From NCBI GenBank assembly GCA_937894955.1, contig CALAXO010000145.1, forward strand, positions 1 through 38,902: a stretch of 38,902 nucleotides of DNA, given 5' to 3'. Below, piece after piece: positions 25,684 through 33,813 of this stretch; positions within the stretch are counted from its first letter, which is position 1, and each line of letters starts with the position of its first letter. This stretch comes from an uncultured Clostridia bacterium (GTDB taxonomy: Bacteria; Bacillota; Clostridia; Christensenellales; CAG-138). A model generated the notes under the pieces. That model did no database searches. It saw only the letters and a program-made list of their open reading frames with translations, and had not been told where the DNA came from. Both the position numbers and the translations under genes were made by a program.

Positions 25684-26862
25684 ATGAATGAAAGAAAAAG
25701 CAGCAGCGCAGAGAGAATGAGTAAGGCATGCATTCTGTCGGCCGCCAAACAATTTGTGAAGAAAAATACAGTAATGGTCATCGCGCTTTCGGCTGCGGTC
25801 ATAACCATGTTTTTTGTGCCTCCGGACAAGCTTTATTCGGAGTATTTCGATTTCAAAACTCTGACATGCCTGTTCTGCGTGCTTGCAGTTGTGTGTGCGC
25901 TGAAGAACATTAACTTTTTTTACATGCTGGCACGCAAAATAGTTCGGCTTTTTAAAAACGCCCGCATGAGCGTGCTTGCCCTTGTGTACATAACTTTTAT
26001 CGGTTCCATGCTGATAGCAAACGACATGGCTCTGCTGACATTTTTGCCGCTGGGCTTTTTTGTGCTCACAACAACGCACAAAGAAAAATACATGGCATTC
26101 ACTTTCATAATGCAGAATATAGCCGCAAACCTCGGCGGAATGCTGACTCCGTTCGGAAATCCGCAGAACCTGTATCTTTATACAAAGTTTGAAATCCCGA
26201 ACCTTGAGTTTATGCGTATCATGGCACCGCCTTTCTTTTTTTCGGTTGCTCTTATCACGTTTTGCTGTCTGGTATTTGTAAAGCCGGAACCGCTGGAGCT
26301 GAGCGATGAAAAGTTTCGGCTTCCGCTGGTGCGTCTTGCGGTTTACCTTGCGCTTTTTGCGTTGGCAATTGCGATAGTTTTCAGAGGGATTCCGTATTGG
26401 ATAGGCTTGGTTATAATACCGGCTGTTTTGCTTGCGGCGGACCGAAAGGCACTGCTCGCAGTTGATTGGCCGCTGCTGCTGACATTTGTATTCTTCTTTA
26501 TTTTTGCGGGAAATATGAGCAGAATAGGCATCGTTCGGCAGTTTCTGTCCGGGCTTTTGGAGCGAAACACGCTTGTGTTCAGTGTTCTTTCGTGCCAGTT
26601 CATAAGCAATGTTCCGTCCGCAATTCTGCTTTCGCAGTTCACGGAAAACTATGCGGATCTGCTTGTCGGAGTGAATATCGGCGGCGTCGGCACGCTCATC
26701 GCATCGCTTGCAAGCCTCATCACTTTCCGTGAATATGTAAAGCATAATCCCGGAAAATCCGGAGCATATGTAAAAGAGTTTTCCCTGTTTAATTTTTCCT
26801 TTCTCATATTGCTGACGGGGTTCATGCTTCTGCTTGAAACCGCCGCGCAGCACGGCTCTTAA
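25684..26862 (+). CDS. SLC13/ArsB-like anion permease
   Basis: 392 residues with about ten to eleven hydrophobic segments. It shows the ion-transporter superfamily pattern: IANDMALLTFLPL, then AANLGGMLTPFGNPQNLYLY in the first half and SCQFISNVPSAILLSQF in the second, corresponding to the two substrate and sodium clamp motifs. Related proteins move dicarboxylates, sulfate, arsenite or protons; the substrate is not readable. GAAGG is 6 bases upstream of the ATG. It stands alone between the tRNA terminator and a strong bidirectional terminator. A long open frame exists on the opposite strand but has no protein-like features. Confidence 0.88.
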   Translation: MNERKSSSAERMSKACILSAAKQFVKKNTVMVIALSAAVITMFFVPPDKLYSEYFDFKTLTCLFCVLAVVCALKNINFFYMLARKIVRLFKNARMSVLALVYITFIGSMLIANDMALLTFLPLGFFVLTTTHKEKYMAFTFIMQNIAANLGGMLTPFGNPQNLYLYTKFEIPNLEFMRIMAPPFFFSVALITFCCLVFVKPEPLELSDEKFRLPLVRLAVYLALFALAIAIVFRGIPYWIGLVIIPAVLLAADRKALLAVDWPLLLTFVFFFIFAGNMSRIGIVRQFLSGLLERNTLVFSVLSCQFISNVPSAILLSQFTENYADLLVGVNIGGVGTLIASLASLITFREYVKHNPGKSGAYVKEFSLFNFSFLILLTGFMLLLETAAQHGS

Positions 26863-26887
26863 AAAAGTCGCTTAAATGTCACAAAAA

Positions 26888-26931
26888 TAAACAGCCCTTT
26901 CCGATGTCGATGCATTCGGAAGGGCTGTTTA
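26888..26931. terminator. bidirectional terminator between permease and SpoIID gene
   Basis: AAACAGCCCTT(T)CCGA pairs with TCGGAAGGGCTGTTT with one bulged T, giving a stem of about 15 pairs. A/T flanks on both sides suit both convergent genes. Confidence 0.88.
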
Positions 26932-27013
26932 TGCATACTTTGCGTACTGTACAGTTGATTGGAACAATACGGTGAATGTCGGGATACTCACCCCGCACCG
27001 TTTCGCCGCAAAC

Positions 27014-28990
27014 TCACGGCCGCGGGCGAATGCCGTCGCCTATTTGCGATGAAACGATCGCATGAAGGTCTATGATGAACCAATCTCCGATAATGACTTT
27101 GCTCTTTTCAACAAAGCCGGAACGGTGTCCGATTCGAACATAGTACCAGTCCCCGATTTCAAACCAAACGCGAATCTGTGCACCTTCACTGAGTGACACG
27201 ATTTCGGCTGCATATTGAGAAGGGGAGGTACGAAGGGCGGCCGCTTCGGTTGTTTTTGCCTCGCAGACTCTTTGCTGCGCAGCAAGGGGTGCCGGGAAAA
27301 GCTTAACGTCGATATAATCGCCGCGAACATAGCCGAGTTTGCCGTCCGCAATGCAGCAAATCCACCCGTTAACGGCATTGATAACGTCAACATGCGTGCC
27401 CGTGTTGAACTTGCCCAAACTTGTGAATGATGCGGAGGGACCGGAACGAAGGTTGACGTTGGTAGTGTTGAACTCGCCGTATGCCTTGATATTAAGGCTG
27501 TATGCAAACGGACGCTCGGGATTCAGCTCGCAAACATCGGTAAGCTTCATCTTCCCGTAGTAAAATTTAAGCACCTGCTGATAAGTCTGCCCCTCACGCG
27601 CGCGTGCCTGGGCACCGTATTGCGACATTCCGAGACCGTGACCGTAACGGCAGAAATAGATGTTGTAGCCGGTGTCGGTACGTTCTCCCCAATACATCTT
27701 GTAATTCTTTGTGAAAACGCCTTCAGCCTTCAGCGTGTCGGCTGCAAACTCAACGGAAACTTCCCGCTCACCGCCGTCGGTGTCAACAAGCATACGCACG
27801 GCAACATTCGCCATGTTGCGTTCACAGTTTTCAAATTTCGGTGTGTTCACATCCGCTTCAAGAATTGAAATGAGCCGAACTGAAGAACCGACAGTTTTTG
27901 CTGCCTCCCTGCAAAGCAGAGCGTTAAATGCTTCGTTTTCGGATGCTTCACCGTATGTAATTTCAAGATTTTGCCTGCAAATCGGGTTGGATTCGTAAAA
28001 GTCAATGTCATCAAGACGGATTTCATACAGCGGGTCAAGCGAATCATAACCGAAAAGGTGCGACGGCAAAGCGGTTTCGCCGCCGTTTGTTGCGCCGTAA
28101 AACGCAAGCGGGATTTCGTTATCGACAGACAGAATGACGCCCGTTGTTTCAACGCAGGCACGCATACATTTTTCGCAGCCGGGTTTATAGCCGCGATAAC
28201 CCTGATAGTTAAACGAATCGGTTATATCATAATCATCACCGGGCATGGTAAAGCCGAATGCATAGGTTTTTGAGGCGACCGCCTGGCATTTGAGCGATTC
28301 GATGGGGCAGGACTCACTCATTTCGTAAGGCACGATGCCATAGAGATAATGCGCCGTCGGAACATTGTTAATGACTCGGAGTGTTCCGTCATCATTGATG
28401 CGGAAAACAAGGTTGCCCAAGTATTTTCTTTCGTTTGCGTTTCCGCTGCAAAAGAGCTGGAGCCAACCGGCGGATTCGTTGTAATTCACGCGCATGAGCG
28501 TTATTTCGGAACCCCGATAAACGGTTGAACCGCCCGAGCTGAGCGTAATTTTACCGTCTTCAACGGTGACGGCAGCTGCACGGGGGGAGCTTTCGCTGCC
28601 GACAACAGCACGCATATTCTCTGCAACATAATATGCGCCGCAAAGATCAAGGCGAACACTTGCCGTTTCTCCGACGGACAGCTTGACATTTATAAACGAA
28701 AAATCAGAATTTACACTTCTCCGCACATCGCGCTTCAGTTTCGGAACACCGTCGGCATTCATAGGAATGCCGTTGGCATCCATAGGAATGCCGCTTGAAA
28801 ATTCCCGTTCATCGTTCGAACGGAGATTATCGGCTGCTCTGCCGGTTTGGGCTTTGGCAAAGCACGCCGCAAAGTTCCCGGCTGCCGATGCTGCCGCAGG
28901 CAGTGCCGCGCTGAGTGTGATCGCGGCAAAAAGAAGCACGGCGATCGACGACGAAATTAACCTTTGCAGTCGCATTTTATTGTTATTCAT
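27014..28990 (-). CDS. secreted SpoIID/LytB-domain protein with two SH3b domains
   Basis: 658 residues. A signal peptide (hydrophobic to about residue 35, AAASA cleavage region) leads into a linker with short tandem GIPM repeats near residues 70-85. The SpoIID domain holds HYLYGIVPYEMSE, CQAVASKTYAFGF and YGATNGGETALPS, and ends with a typical YGHGLGMSQYGAQARA followed by YQQVLKFYYG. SpoIID is a lytic transglycosylase acting on denuded glycan strands; this longer relative lacks the transmembrane anchor. Two C-terminal SH3b domains (about 510-575 and 580-645), with VNLRSGPSASFTSLG and AALRTSPSQYAAEI, would bind cell wall. AAGGAGG precedes the ATG. The start overlaps the end of tcdA by 8 bases. 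Confidence 0.9.
   Translation of the reverse strand: MNNNKMRLQRLISSSIAVLLFAAITLSAALPAAASAAGNFAACFAKAQTGRAADNLRSNDEREFSSGIPMDANGIPMNADGVPKLKRDVRRSVNSDFSFINVKLSVGETASVRLDLCGAYYVAENMRAVVGSESSPRAAAVTVEDGKITLSSGGSTVYRGSEITLMRVNYNESAGWLQLFCSGNANERKYLGNLVFRINDDGTLRVINNVPTAHYLYGIVPYEMSESCPIESLKCQAVASKTYAFGFTMPGDDYDITDSFNYQGYRGYKPGCEKCMRACVETTGVILSVDNEIPLAFYGATNGGETALPSHLFGYDSLDPLYEIRLDDIDFYESNPICRQNLEITYGEASENEAFNALLCREAAKTVGSSVRLISILEADVNTPKFENCERNMANVAVRMLVDTDGGEREVSVEFAADTLKAEGVFTKNYKMYWGERTDTGYNIYFCRYGHGLGMSQYGAQARAREGQTYQQVLKFYYGKMKLTDVCELNPERPFAYSLNIKAYGEFNTTNVNLRSGPSASFTSLGKFNTGTHVDVINAVNGWICCIADGKLGYVRGDYIDVKLFPAPLAAQQRVCEAKTTEAAALRTSPSQYAAEIVSLSEGAQIRVWFEIGDWYYVRIGHRSGFVEKSKVIIGDWFIIDLHAIVSSQIGDGIRPRP
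28751..28792. repeat. 21-bp tandem repeat inside the SpoIID-like gene
   Basis: Two 21-base units lie head to tail (28751-28771 and 28772-28792) and differ at two positions. They encode repeated G-I-P-M-[DN]-A-[ND] heptapeptides in the linker between signal peptide and catalytic region. The unit keeps the reading frame, so copy number could vary without disrupting the gene. Confidence 0.85.
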
Positions 28991-29714
28991 TAAAACTTAT
29001 CCTCCTTTTTCGTTCAAGAATTGTGCGAACGGCCTCCGAAGCAAGAGCAAGCCCGAACGCTCCGGGAACAAAGGGTACGCTTGCGGGTGCGTTCAGCTTC
29101 ATATCCGGATCCGGAACGGGAATGACGGGTGTTTTCGGCTCTTCAACGGAATAAACAACTTTGAGTTTTTTTATACCGCGCTTGCGCAATTCCCTGCGCA
29201 CAACGCGGGAAAGCGGGTCGATGCTTGTTTCAAAGATATCCGCAATGCGAACTTTATCCGGCTCAAGTCTGTTGCCCGCGCCCATGCTGGAAAGGATCGG
29301 AATGCCGCATCGTGACGCCGCCTCAATGAGTGCGATCTTTGCCGTAACATTATCCACGGCGTCGATGATTATATCAGCGTCCGCAGGAATCAGCTCTTCC
29401 GCATTTTCACGCGTCACAAAACAGTCGAATGCTTCGGTGATGCAGTCCGAAACATCCGCAATATGAAGGCTCATAGCTTCGACTTTTTTCATGCCTACGG
29501 TGGATTTTTTTGCACAAATCTGCCTGTTCAGATTGCTCGGCTTGACCTTTGCCGAGTCAAAAATTGCAATTCGGCCGAGGCCGCAGCGAACCAATGCATC
29601 AACGCAGTGTCCGCCGACTCCGCCGACTCCGAAAACCGCCGCCTTAGATTCAAACAGGATGTTTTCCGCACCCTCGCCAAGCAACATTGCCGTTCTGTAA
29701 AAAGTTTCTCTCAT
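28983..29714 (-). CDS. tcdA: tRNA threonylcarbamoyladenosine dehydratase (ThiF/E1-like)
   Basis: 243 residues from the ATG at 29714 (MRETFYRTAMLLGEGA), the usual N-terminus of the family; the frame reaches 29801 without a good site, and GGAG lies about 14 bases upstream of 29714. It shows the nucleotide-binding VFGVGGVGGHCVDAL, then FDSAKVKPSNLNRQ, the DIIIDAVDNVTAK loop and a C-terminal PFVPGAFGLALASEAVR. TcdA cyclises t6A37 of tRNA to ct6A using ATP. The conserved ILSSMGAGN is intact. It heads a two-gene operon with the SpoIID-like gene. Confidence 0.9.
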   Translation of the reverse strand: MRETFYRTAMLLGEGAENILFESKAAVFGVGGVGGHCVDALVRCGLGRIAIFDSAKVKPSNLNRQICAKKSTVGMKKVEAMSLHIADVSDCITEAFDCFVTRENAEELIPADADIIIDAVDNVTAKIALIEAASRCGIPILSSMGAGNRLEPDKVRIADIFETSIDPLSRVVRRELRKRGIKKLKVVYSVEEPKTPVIPVPDPDMKLNAPASVPFVPGAFGLALASEAVRTILERKRRISFNE

Positions 29715-29813
29715 TCCGAAACCGTGTCTCCGAATATCTTTGTATCTCTGATTGTTCGGCCGCTTTGGGCTTTTTCGGGCAAATGTACAAGCATTGCCCA
29801 CCTGTTAAGCGGC

Positions 29814-29842
29814 ATTATATCAAATCGGAACGAATACTGCAA
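29814..29842 (-). promoter_or_regulatory. promoter of the tcdA operon
   Basis: On the minus strand: TTGCAG (29842-29837), 17 bases, TATAAT (29819-29814). The leader to the ATG at 29714 is about 93 bases. The 29715-30032 gap contains this and the divergent promoter below, and no gene. Confidence 0.75.
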
Positions 29843-29882
29843 GCTTTTAGATGTGCAGCCGTTTTTGTTCCAAATGCCGCAG

Positions 29883-29911
29883 TTGACGCAAAACATGCAA
29901 TGGGATATAAT
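29883..29911 (+). promoter_or_regulatory. promoter of the PPOX-flavoprotein genes
   Basis: TTGACG (29883-29888), 17 bases, TATAAT (29906-29911). The leader to the ATG at 30033 is about 115 bases. Confidence 0.75.
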
Positions 29912-30032
29912 GCATCCGGATGAATTCGGTAAGTTCTGCCCGGGCAGTTCCGCACAGGTTTGTTTCGGTACAAATAATAATTATGCATAAGGCCTCTGTG
30001 CCTGCGGCGACGAGATGAAAGGAAGAGAAAAA

Positions 30033-30509
30033 ATGTTCAGAAAAATGCGCAGATTCAAACAGGAATTGTGTGACCGTGAGTGCATTGAAATCCTGAAATC
30101 CGAACCGCGCGGCGTGCTGTCCGTTCTCGGGGATGACGGTTATCCTTACGGAATGCCAATGAATCATTGGTATGATGAAAAAAGCGGAGAGATCTGTTTT
30201 CACGGAGCCTCTGAGGGACATAAAATCGACTCCCTGCGTGAAAACAACAAAGTATCGTATTGCGTATACGATGCGGGATACAGAAATCCGGGAGAGTGGG
30301 CGCTGAATATTCGCAGCGTTATCGTCTTCGGCAGGATATCAACGGTCTGCAATCGGGAAAGAGCGATTGAAATATGCACGAATCTCTGCAAAAAATTTAC
30401 GGATGATGCCGCATATCTCGAGCGTGAGCTTGCCTCCGGGGGCAGCAGAGTGTGCTGCCTTGAGCTTGCGATTGAGCACATGACGGGAAAAGCCGTAAAA
30501 GAGAATTGA
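30033..30509 (+). CDS. PPOX-family flavin-binding protein (NimA-like)
   Basis: 158 residues from the ATG at 30033, which has GGAAGAG 5 bases upstream; an ATG at 30015 is less well supported. The split-barrel FMN-binding fold is indicated by ILKSEPRGVLSVLGDDGYPY and GMPMNHWYDEKSGEICFHGA, with EGHKIDSLRENNKVSYCV following. This matches the pyridoxamine 5'-phosphate oxidase-like group that includes nitroimidazole reductases. Substrate is unknown. It precedes an FMN-dependent oxidoreductase gene by about 50 bases, and the pair may work in flavin-linked reduction or detoxification. Confidence 0.88.
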   Translation: MFRKMRRFKQELCDRECIEILKSEPRGVLSVLGDDGYPYGMPMNHWYDEKSGEICFHGASEGHKIDSLRENNKVSYCVYDAGYRNPGEWALNIRSVIVFGRISTVCNRERAIEICTNLCKKFTDDAAYLERELASGGSRVCCLELAIEHMTGKAVKEN

Positions 30510-30560
30510 TTATCCGCCGCGAAGCAGGACAGACTGGATTGAAGCCGGAGATTATTGTTT

Positions 30561-31109
30561 ATGAAGAAAATAGTTGTTTTGACAGGAAGCCCGAGAAAAG
30601 GCGGAAATACCGATAAAATGGCAGATGCATTTATTGATGAAGCATCAAAACTCGGATTTGAAACGAACAAAATTGAGACCGCCTTTTTAAATATAGCCGG
30701 ATGTCGGGCGTGCGGCTGCTGTGAAAAGAGCGGCGGAAAATGCGTGTTTGACGATGATTTCAATGCAATTGTCGATAAACTGCTTGACGCGGACGGGATC
30801 GTTTTTGCCTCTCCGGTTTACTGGTACACGTTTTCAACTCAAATTAAGGCAGTTATTGACAGATTGTACTCGGTGAACAGAACTCCGAAAAAACTGCACG
30901 GAAAAAGAGCTGCGCTTATTTCAGCCTGCGCCGATGACAGTGCGGATACATTCGACGGAATTCTTTTTTCATTCGAAAGGTCATTGAGGCTGCTCGGTGC
31001 AGAGATTGCGGGCTGTGTGTTGATTCCAAACGTGTGGAGCATCGGCGATATTGAAAAAACAGACGGCATTGCGCAAGCTAAGGCACTTGCACACGAATTT
31101 TTGCGGTGA
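30561..31109 (+). CDS. flavodoxin-like NAD(P)H-dependent FMN oxidoreductase
   Basis: 182 residues from the ATG at 30561 (CCGGAG 10 bases upstream; a TTG two codons earlier is possible). The FMN phosphate loop is GSPRKGGNTDKMADAF. A Cys cluster follows (CRACGCCEKSGGKCVFDDD), as in iron-sulfur flavoproteins and related reductases, although the spacing is not the strict 4Fe-4S pattern. DGIVFASPVYWYTFSTQIKA forms the second FMN-binding loop. It is cytosolic, probably reducing quinones, nitro compounds or similar. It shares the upstream promoter with the PPOX gene. Confidence 0.9.
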   Translation: MKKIVVLTGSPRKGGNTDKMADAFIDEASKLGFETNKIETAFLNIAGCRACGCCEKSGGKCVFDDDFNAIVDKLLDADGIVFASPVYWYTFSTQIKAVIDRLYSVNRTPKKLHGKRAALISACADDSADTFDGILFSFERSLRLLGAEIAGCVLIPNVWSIGDIEKTDGIAQAKALAHEFLR

Positions 31110-31247
31110 ACATAATTACACATGCAAAGCTGCAATGGATATGGAGCAAAACATATTCTGCGGACGAAAACGAGGTGCGCATTGCGGAACCGGACAAGAT
31201 GAAATTCAGGAGTGAATTGTGGGCTCATTGCGCGACAACGGATTATT

Positions 31248-31459
31248 GGCGTGTCGGCAGGGGAATACGCTTCAAGAGAGGAAAAACACGAAGCGCGCGA
31301 AAAGGCCGAATTCAAGCCGAGAACTCAGAGTTCGGGAAGCCGCTGCTGCTATCAAGCAGAAATACGAAAAAAATGCTTTACTCAAGTTTGCTCAAGGGTA
31401 TGAATTTCAAAAGCGGTGCAGCCGCAAAGGACAGAAATGCGCAGATCGGTGGGCAGACG
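31248..31459 (+). pseudogene. Y-family DNA polymerase (UmuC-like) C-terminal remnant
   Basis: Two frames together give the standard tail of Clostridial UmuC-like polymerases. One frame reads RELRVREAAAAIKQKYEKNA and LL near 31318-31380. The next frame reads LLKGMNFKSGAAAKDRNAQI, then GG, ending near 31456. The family pattern is an AAxxIKxKxGKNAxLKGxN helix followed by a short ERNxQIGG end. The frame change coincides with a partial duplication (CTCAAG at 31381 and again at 31391). The catalytic domains are absent upstream. I recognise nothing else in 31110-31247. Confidence 0.65.
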
Positions 31460-31591
31460 GGAGCGAAACGAATGCTTCGTGCGGGACAGGCATTCTGCAT
31501 GGGGACAGAAAAAAATTAAACAGGCCTGAAAGTATTGAATACATGCTGCGGCAAAGACAAATGCTGAACAAAAAAGAACGGAGAAATAACT

Positions 31592-31915
31592 GTGGAAGAA
31601 ACGGTGTTTGAAAAAATTTATAAAGTGGTTCGCAAAATTCCGCGAGGCAAAGTTGCAACCTACGGGCAGATCGCTGCCCTTGCCGGCAATCCGCGCCGGG
31701 CACGTGTTGTCGGCTATGCTCTGCATGTAAATCCGAATCCCTCCGAAATACCATGCTATCGCGTTGTGAACAGGAAGGGTGAAGTTTCGGCCGCATTTGT
31801 TTTCGGCGGCGAAAACATGCAGATTCAGCTTCTTTCCGCAGATGGGGTCGAGTTTGTTGACGGGCATGTGAACATGGAAAAATATCTCTGGCGGCCCGAC
31901 GGGGACGAAAAATAA
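31592..31915 (+). CDS. MGMT-like alkyltransferase family protein
   Basis: 107 residues from a GTG at 31592 with CGGAGAAATAACT upstream. It corresponds to the C-terminal DNA-binding domain of O6-alkylguanine-DNA methyltransferases: VFEKIYKVVRKIPRGKVATY, GQIAALAGNPRRARVVGYAL and NPSEIPCYRVVNRKGEVS. The acceptor Cys is kept, but the usual P-C-H-R is P-C-Y-R, so the His of the Cys-His-Glu relay is replaced. Some Clostridial members share this. It may be a low-activity transferase or an alkyltransferase-like damage sensor. It lacks the N-terminal domain of full enzymes. It directly follows a repair polymerase remnant. Confidence 0.88.
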   Translation: MEETVFEKIYKVVRKIPRGKVATYGQIAALAGNPRRARVVGYALHVNPNPSEIPCYRVVNRKGEVSAAFVFGGENMQIQLLSADGVEFVDGHVNMEKYLWRPDGDEK

Positions 31916-32047
31916 ACCAAAGCCGGAGTCTGCGTGCCGGTGAACCGAACGCAGCATGTGTTTTTATATTCATACTGTGCCTCCTTTCTGCATAAACCGT
32001 TAACGGGAAATCCAAAAACGGGCGCAAAACGCGAAAGGAAGGCAAAC

Positions 32048-32956
32048 ATGGAATACAGACGCAGACGAAAGAACACAAGGCGCAGGCGCGGGGGATATGC
32101 GGCACATTCCGCCGACGGCGGACGCGGAGAGAGCAGGGGAGGATTCGGATTGCTGATACTCCTGCTTCTGATGGGCGGTATTATTTATGTTATATTTGCA
32201 ACTTCGGTCGGCTCATGGCTTACAGAAAGCGTTTTCGGCAGAGAACACGTCGGAAACACGCCCGCAGTTACCGAACCGGCGGCGGCAACTCCGAACCTGA
32301 GTTTCTCAAATCCCCAAACGCAAAAAGTGCATTTTTCGGGGCTGGACATGTATGCGCTGCGGCTCGGCAGTTTTGAATCCGACGCCGAAGCCGGTGCGCT
32401 CAGTGCTTCCGTACGTGCACTCGGAGCGGCAGGCTGTATTATCGACAACGGGGACGGAAGCGTTTCGGTTTTCGCCTCTGCGTACACAACGGAAGCGGGT
32501 GCAGAAAGCGTTCGAAAACGCCTTGTTGAACAAGGGTACAAGGCGGAAATCGTGCCCTTTGCATGCGAACCTGTCGAAATCGAGGTCACGGCAGAAGCGG
32601 AGCGTTTGGACGGAATTGCGGAAGCTGTCGGGTTTTCGTTCGGAATAATTAATGATTTAAACAACGAAGTGATAAATTACGACACAGCCGAGCGCGGCAT
32701 TGAATACGGAAAGGCCATCGGAAGCGAACTGCTTGAAAATATCCGAAGCCTGCGTTCAGCATTGAACGGCGTGCGCGACGGCAGAGGTGTCATGGATGCG
32801 CTGGATGAGTACTATATGCAGCTCACCGCACTTGTAACAGCCTTCAATTCGGCAGAAACGCAAAATCGCGTTGAACTGAGCGGATTGCTGAAAAACTTGC
32901 AGATAGGCGCAATTAAAGCCTATATGAATATGCTCAACGCAGTTGCAGACATGTGA
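32048..32956 (+). CDS. SPOR-domain membrane protein
   Basis: 302 residues from the ATG at 32048 with AAAGGAAGG upstream; the open frame runs to 31934 without support. A very Arg-rich cytoplasmic N-terminus (RRRRKNTRRRRGG) precedes one membrane helix (LLILLLLMGGIIYVIFA). Outside lies a SPOR-like domain (about 95-170, from MYALRLGSFESDAEAGALS to QGYKAEIVPF) that would bind denuded peptidoglycan. The C-terminal 130 residues are helical and I do not recognise them. The family suggests a division-site or wall-remodelling role. Confidence 0.8.
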   Translation: MEYRRRRKNTRRRRGGYAAHSADGGRGESRGGFGLLILLLLMGGIIYVIFATSVGSWLTESVFGREHVGNTPAVTEPAAATPNLSFSNPQTQKVHFSGLDMYALRLGSFESDAEAGALSASVRALGAAGCIIDNGDGSVSVFASAYTTEAGAESVRKRLVEQGYKAEIVPFACEPVEIEVTAEAERLDGIAEAVGFSFGIINDLNNEVINYDTAERGIEYGKAIGSELLENIRSLRSALNGVRDGRGVMDALDEYYMQLTALVTAFNSAETQNRVELSGLLKNLQIGAIKAYMNMLNAVADM

Positions 32957-33007
32957 AAAGCACAAAACACTCCATCCGTAATTCACTGCAGGGAGCGATT
33001 TAAACCG

Positions 33008-33035
33008 TTGATGTATACCTGCAATCGTGTATAAT
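33008..33035 (+). promoter_or_regulatory. promoter and structured leader of xpt-guaA
   Basis: TTGATG (33008-33013), 16 bases, TATAAT (33030-33035). The leader is about 140 bases. In it TTTCCCT (33047-33053) can pair with AGGGAAA (33095-33101), enclosing a small TCTAATA..TATTAG hairpin. A T6 run follows at about 33126-33131. I looked for the guanine riboswitch core and did not find it. Confidence 0.65.
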
Positions 33036-33182
33036 ATAAGTGAAGTTTTCCCTTGCGAAACCTGTGGATTTATAGTAAAATTCTAATATTTATTAGGGAA
33101 ATGCGGTGCGGATCTGCTGCAAGCTTTTTTGAAAAATCGGCACTTTTGCTCGCACAACCCGAAAACACGGAGGGCGTTCGGC

Positions 33183-33758
33183 ATGAAACTTTTGGAGGAG
33201 CGCATTGCGCGCGAGGGAAAGGTTCTTCCCGGCAATGTTGTAAAGGTTGACGGTTTTTTGAACCACCGCGTTGACGTTGCTTTTTTGGGCAAGCTGGCGG
33301 ATGAATTCATTGCTCATTTTGACATTGGCGGACTGACAGCGGTTATGACTGTCGAAGCATCCGGCATTCCGCTTGCAACGGTTTGTGCCGAAAAGATGTG
33401 TGTGCCGATGATATTTGCAAAAAAAGCAAAGAGCGATAATATCGAAGGCGGACTTTTTAAGAGCGAAATCATGAGTTACACTTACAAAAAGAAAGTTACA
33501 CTCATTGTTTCCGCAGAATGGCTGCATCCGGGAGACAGAATCCTGATCATCGATGATTTTATGGCGCGCGGCGAGGCAATGCGCGGGCTTGTTGCGATCA
33601 TTGAACAGGCCGGTGCGGAACTTGTCGGCATCGGTATTGCGGTTGAAAAAGGCTTTCAAGGCGGCGGCGATGCGCTGCGTGCAAGAGGTATCGATTTATA
33701 TTCGCTTGCAATAATCGAGGAAGCAGCACCCGACGGAATCCGTTTCCGTGAACAGTAA
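33183..33758 (+). CDS. xpt: xanthine phosphoribosyltransferase
   Basis: 191 residues from the ATG at 33183, with GGAGG 9 bases upstream. It converts xanthine and PRPP to XMP. The Xpt features are MKLLEERIAREGKVLPGNVV and KVDGFLNHRVD, FAKKAKSDNI and the PRPP-binding ILIIDDFMARGEAM. Length is normal. guaA follows 55 bases downstream and uses the product XMP, so the pair forms a salvage route from xanthine to GMP. Confidence 0.96.
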   Translation: MKLLEERIAREGKVLPGNVVKVDGFLNHRVDVAFLGKLADEFIAHFDIGGLTAVMTVEASGIPLATVCAEKMCVPMIFAKKAKSDNIEGGLFKSEIMSYTYKKKVTLIVSAEWLHPGDRILIIDDFMARGEAMRGLVAIIEQAGAELVGIGIAVEKGFQGGGDALRARGIDLYSLAIIEEAAPDGIRFREQ

Positions 33759-33813
33759 ATTTGCGGAAACAACATCTTGTTTACAACAAAACAGTTTACA
33801 TAAGGAATACTAT

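Noticed and set aside
25540..26853. Open frame of 437 codons on the minus strand
   Set aside because: It covers the elongator tRNA and the permease in antisense, is Lys/Arg/His/Cys-rich and lacks a start site; the permease frame has clear transporter motifs.
33036..33182. Guanine riboswitch ahead of xpt
   Set aside because: The conserved joining segments and loop sequences of the purine aptamer were not found.
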